Shown here: in pieces, positions 61,196 through 64,000 of the stretch | Layout: every line of letters starts with the position of its first letter | Position numbering within the stretch: the first letter of the stretch is position 1 | Origin: Brevibacillus formosus | Lineage (GTDB): Bacteria > Bacillota > Bacilli > Brevibacillales > Brevibacillaceae | Assembly (NCBI RefSeq): GCF_003013405.1 | Contig: NZ_PXZL01000038.1 | Location: forward strand, 62,001-126,000 | DNA length: 64,000 nucleotides | Direction of reading: 5' to 3' | Notes under the pieces: model-generated | What the model saw: only the letters and a program-made list of their open reading frames with translations | Database searches by the model: none | Told to the model about the DNA's origin: nothing | Position numbers and translations under genes: made by a program

Positions 61196-61648
61196 TTACC
61201 GAACTCCTGTTGGAAGCTGAGGCGGAACGTAATTCAACTCTTCGTCCGCGGTGATGTAATCGGTGTTGACCATGAGGAGCAAATAGCGTTTGCCGGTTTG
61301 CGGATCGCTGATAATGATGTGGTCGCGGCCAGCTGTTTCGAGGACGCCACGGAAAATTTTAGCGTTCCATTGGCTGTTGTTTTCAAATGTTTGGTACACT
61401 GTAATGACTTTGCCTCGATTCAGGCGAAGGATGTTTTCGATGTACGATTCTTCCATTACTTGCCCAGGAGTAATGGGCATTCCAGGAATCAAGGATCCGC
61501 TTGGTTGCATCGGAACCAGTTGAGGTTGCTGCTGCTGAATCATCTGCTGCTGTTGCTGAGGTATGCCGTATGGGTACTGTGCGGATGGGTACATGTCGTA
61601 GCCGTATTGTTGTTGAGGGTAACCAGTGTAAGGCATTTGTTGACTCAT
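61196..61648 (-). CDS. gerQ: Spore coat protein GerQ
   Basis: A 150-residue spore coat protein. The N-terminal third is rich in Gln, Tyr and Pro (PQQQYGYDMYPSAQYPYGIP, then a run of Gln). The C-terminal domain is the GerQ core (GKVITVYQTFENNSQWNAKI, then FRGVLETAGRDHIIISDP). GerQ is needed for CwlJ to be held in the coat and is crosslinked by transglutaminase in Bacillus. It follows cwlJ by 32 bases on the same strand, as in other spore-formers. It supports an endospore-forming host. Confidence 0.95.
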   Translation of the reverse strand: MSQQMPYTGYPQQQYGYDMYPSAQYPYGIPQQQQQMIQQQQPQLVPMQPSGSLIPGMPITPGQVMEESYIENILRLNRGKVITVYQTFENNSQWNAKIFRGVLETAGRDHIIISDPQTGKRYLLLMVNTDYITADEELNYVPPQLPTGVR

Positions 61649-61680
61649 GATGAACTCGCTCCTTTATCTATCTCATTCTT

Positions 61681-62103
61681 TTAATAGACGCGTGGACAAT
61701 CTGCTGGTGTTGGAACGAAGAAGCAGTGTGCCTTATAGCGACCGGAGTTTTGTTGATCCCACCAGGTAGCCGGACAGTTTCCGGCAGGCCGGTAGAACCA
61801 TAATGCGTTGCTAGCCGGACGGGTCTTTTCGCCATTGACTGCGCGCTGTGCCAATCGTCTTTCTTTTTCCCTGGTGCGTTGATAGAAATACGGCTTCTGG
61901 ACCGCTTCGAATCCTCCCGGTGATTGATAGACCATGTCACGCATGCTGCGAATGTTTTTGAAGTCAAGGCAGTTACCTAAAATCCGATTTACCCCAACGT
62001 TGCCAACCATCAGCATGCCCAACTCACCTTCACCCTCAGCCTCAGCTCGAATCAGTCTGGCAAGCATATCGACATCTCTGGAGTTCGCTTTGATGACGGC
62101 CAT
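61681..62103 (-). CDS. cwlJ: Spore cortex-lytic cell wall hydrolase CwlJ
   Basis: A 140-residue hydrolase of the SleB/CwlJ type that degrades spore cortex during germination. The catalytic Glu is in LARLIRAEAEGEGELGMLMV, and NRILGNCLDF, then GGFEAVQKPYFYQ follow. There is no SleB-type peptidoglycan-binding N terminus, which marks it as CwlJ. AAGGAGGTG precedes the ATG at 62103; the frame from 62130 reads through this site. It is co-transcribed with gerQ and would be made in the mother cell. Confidence 0.95.
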   Translation of the reverse strand: MAVIKANSRDVDMLARLIRAEAEGEGELGMLMVGNVGVNRILGNCLDFKNIRSMRDMVYQSPGGFEAVQKPYFYQRTREKERRLAQRAVNGEKTRPASNALWFYRPAGNCPATWWDQQNSGRYKAHCFFVPTPADCPRVY

Positions 62104-62189
62104 TGCTTCACCTCCTTCCCCAAAAATCACAATAACAATATATGGGCGAATAATAGATTGGTGATTGGCCCGATAAATTTTTCATCAAG

Positions 62190-62218
62190 TTGACGTTTAC
62201 GTAAACGGCAGTTACAAT
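62190..62218 (+). promoter_or_regulatory. Promoter with operator palindrome in the spacer, MerR / acyl-CoA synthetase operon
   Basis: TTGACG (62190-62195) and TACAAT (62213-62218) are 17 bp apart. Between and over them CGTTTACGTAAACG (62194-62207) is a perfect 14-base palindrome. A palindrome in the promoter spacer fits a MerR-family operator; MerR activators usually have 19-20 bp spacers, so here a repressor mode is more likely. Confidence 0.7.
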
Positions 62219-62271
62219 CATTCTATTCGGTAAATTTTGAATTTTATAAATGTAAGTAAGGGGCGCTGGAC

Positions 62272-62688
62272 ATGAGCAGAGAAGGAATACAGGAGGAAGA
62301 ATCGTGGACCATCTCTGATCTTGCTCAACAATTAGATGTCAGCACCAGAACGATTCGATATTACGAAGAGCTCGGCTTGATTTTTCCCAGTCGGACAGAG
62401 AAGGGAAGCAGGCACTATAAGCGCAAGGATCGTGCCAGGCTGCGACTCATTCTGCGAGGGAAGCGCTTCGGATTTTCGTTGGATCAGATTCGCGAGATGA
62501 TTGAGCTGTTCGACGAGGACCGTACAGGTCGGGCGCAGCTTTTGCGAACGATTGAGTACGGCAACCAAAAGCTGGCTGAGATCGACGAGAAAATCATGGA
62601 ACTCCGACAACTGAGAGAAGACATTCTCGTCTACAAGCAAAACTTTGAACAAAAATTGCTTGAAGAAAATGAGGAGGAGAAACGATGA
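62272..62688 (+). CDS. MerR family transcriptional regulator
   Basis: A 138-residue MerR-type protein: WTISDLAQQLDVSTRTIRYY then EELGLIFPSRTEKGSRHYKR is the DNA-binding domain, followed by a coiled-coil dimerisation helix. There are no cysteines suited to metal binding. It overlaps the next gene (acyl-CoA synthetase) as ATGA. Such MerR proteins in degradation operons (LiuR type) sense acyl-CoA or its intermediates; this is inferred from context. AAGGGGCG is its site. Confidence 0.9.
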   Translation: MSREGIQEEESWTISDLAQQLDVSTRTIRYYEELGLIFPSRTEKGSRHYKRKDRARLRLILRGKRFGFSLDQIREMIELFDEDRTGRAQLLRTIEYGNQKLAEIDEKIMELRQLREDILVYKQNFEQKLLEENEEEKR

Positions 62689-64000
62689 ACGTATCAGCTC
62701 TGCTCGCAGCAAACGGAAGGAAATACCCTGACAAGCCCGCTCTGGTTGCAGGAGATGTAGAGGTCAGCTATTCCCAGTGGGATACACGCTCTACGCAGTG
62801 GGCTTGCTATTTGCGAGAGCTTGGCATCGAGCAAGGGGATCGGGTCGTCATGCTAATGCCCAATTGTCCGGAGTTTGCCATTTTTTACGTTGCCGTCATT
62901 CGCAGTGGTGCCCTCGTCGTGCCGGTCAATGCACGCTCAACCCAAGAAGAAGTACGACATATATGTGAACATGCCGGAGCAAAGGCACTTCTTGTTCATG
63001 ATGCCCTCGTGCCTATCGTGAATGAGTGGGTCTTCCAAACGCCGCAGCTTGTAGCAATCAAAACAGGAACGAGTCAAGGGAATTGGCATGGCATTGCTGA
63101 CTGGGATGCCAATGACATGTCTTTCGATAGTGTGAATGCGCTTTCATCTCAGCCGTATTTGGTGAACATGAACGAAGACAGCGAGGTCAGCATCCTCTAT
63201 ACATCTGGCACGACTGGACGCCCAAAAGGGGTGCTTTATACACATAGATGCTTATTGACTGTCGCGAAAATGATGTCGATTGAATTGACGATGACACATC
63301 GTTCTCGCATTTTGCATTTGATGCCACTGAGTCATTCGGCTCCCCTCCACCTCTTTTTCATTGCAGGGCTCATGCTTGGCGCCACCCAGGTAATGGCCCT
63401 GGCCTTCTCCCCGCAGCTTCTTTTGGAGTTGGTGCAGCAGCATCGGATTACGCATTTCTTCGGAGCGCCAGTGGCGTATTTGCTGACGATGAAGCATCCC
63501 GAGTTTGCGTCGTACGATTTGTCTTCCATTGAATATTGGATGTATGGCGGGGCTCCGCTGTCCAAAGAGATGGCTTCGCTCATGGAAGAAGCTTATGGAC
63601 GCGATAAACTGGCGTGCGTCTACGGCTTGACAGAGGCAGGGCCGACCGGAATGTGTCTCTTGCACCGAGAGTATCCGGACAAAATCGGCAGTATAGGCAA
63701 TCGTGGTGTATTGTTCGTTGAAATGGAGGTCGTAGACGAGCAAGGAGAGCGATGCGCCAGTGGCGAAGTGGGCGAAATTCGCTTGCGCGGGGAAGGAACA
63801 ATGAAAGGATACTACAACAATCCGGAGGCTACAGCTGAAACCATACGCGATGGTTGGGTGTACACTGGCGATATTGTACGAGTGGATGAGGATGGATTTC
63901 TGTGGATGATTGATCGCAAAAAAGATGTGATGATCACGGGTGGGGTAAACGTCTACCCTAAGGAAATCGAGCAGTTGTTAGAGCGTCATCCGTCGATTGG
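62685..64000 (+). CDS. Acyl-CoA synthetase (AMP-binding, long-chain type), 3' end outside window
   Basis: The first 438 residues of an AMP-forming acyl-CoA ligase, starting MNVSALLAANGRKYPDKPAL after GGAGGAG, with the ATG overlapping the MerR stop. The AMP-binding P loop is ILYTSGTTGRPKGVLYTH, YGLTEAGPTG is the next motif and YTGDIVRVDEDGFLWMIDRK the conserved Asp and hinge region. It activates fatty or other carboxylic acids to acyl-CoA. It is likely regulated by the MerR protein it is coupled to. The frame is still open at 64000. Confidence 0.94.
   Translation, partial: MNVSALLAANGRKYPDKPALVAGDVEVSYSQWDTRSTQWACYLRELGIEQGDRVVMLMPNCPEFAIFYVAVIRSGALVVPVNARSTQEEVRHICEHAGAKALLVHDALVPIVNEWVFQTPQLVAIKTGTSQGNWHGIADWDANDMSFDSVNALSSQPYLVNMNEDSEVSILYTSGTTGRPKGVLYTHRCLLTVAKMMSIELTMTHRSRILHLMPLSHSAPLHLFFIAGLMLGATQVMALAFSPQLLLELVQQHRITHFFGAPVAYLLTMKHPEFASYDLSSIEYWMYGGAPLSKEMASLMEEAYGRDKLACVYGLTEAGPTGMCLLHREYPDKIGSIGNRGVLFVEMEVVDEQGERCASGEVGEIRLRGEGTMKGYYNNPEATAETIRDGWVYTGDIVRVDEDGFLWMIDRKKDVMITGGVNVYPKEIEQLLERHPSI

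Overview
The window looks like a chromosome segment of an endospore-forming, low-to-moderate GC Firmicute of the Paenibacillaceae, most likely Brevibacillus. The reasons are a cwlJ-gerQ spore germination pair, strong Gram-positive ribosome binding sites, lipoprotein-type solute-binding proteins, frequent GTG/TTG starts and U-rich terminators. The genus is inferred from overall protein character, not from a search. No rRNA, tRNA, CRISPR array or transposase was recognised.

Layout. 1-10 kb: end of an RND efflux pump, an oxidoreductase, a TetR/membrane-protein pair with a palindromic operator, a LysR gene divergent from an M19 dipeptidase and a P1 aminopeptidase, an internally deleted alpha/beta-hydrolase remnant, and a serine hydrolase. 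10-19.6 kb: DoxX and MarR sharing a palindrome, a family-1 ABC importer without its ATPase, and a kinase / AraC-type response regulator / sodium:solute symporter operon. 19.6-27.5 kb: a dppC-B-D-F-type ABC operon lacking a binding protein, divergent from three tandem CodA-like amidohydrolases. 27.5-38 kb: two LysR/MFS divergent pairs, a deletion scar joining truncated LysE and LysR genes, LysE, PaiB and MocR genes. 38-55 kb: two more CodA-like paralogues, an atypical amidohydrolase, ilvE, a FadR-like regulator with a fatty-acid hydroxylase, four orphan family-5 binding proteins (one frameshifted), and six copies of a nested-palindrome repeat. 55-64 kb: NUDIX, MFS, GNAT, PilZ, a zinc-finger/GIY-YIG fusion, gerQ-cwlJ, and MerR with an acyl-CoA synthetase running off the end.

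The most interesting signal is a shared promoter architecture. Seven promoters carry direct repeats of a half-site close to GTAAAGATnnTGAAAA at exactly 21-bp spacing. The -10 box begins exactly 36 bp after the start of the second repeat in six cases and 37 bp in one. These promoters precede the family-1 ABC operon, the amidohydrolase cluster (divergent from dppCBDF), two facing amidohydrolase genes and three orphan binding-protein units. I infer a scattered regulon for uptake and hydrolysis of an unidentified nitrogenous compound: several binding proteins feed one Dpp-type permease and five CodA-like hydrolases act inside. The spacing and the overlap with -35 suit an AraC-type activator; the response regulator at 18083-18787 is the obvious candidate, unproven.

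The second signal is a family of six intergenic elements of about 185-215 bp. Each has an outer stem, an inner stem and an apical hairpin, with stem sequences that differ between copies but stay complementary. A third is a tandem attenuator-like leader upstream of the frameshifted binding-protein gene.
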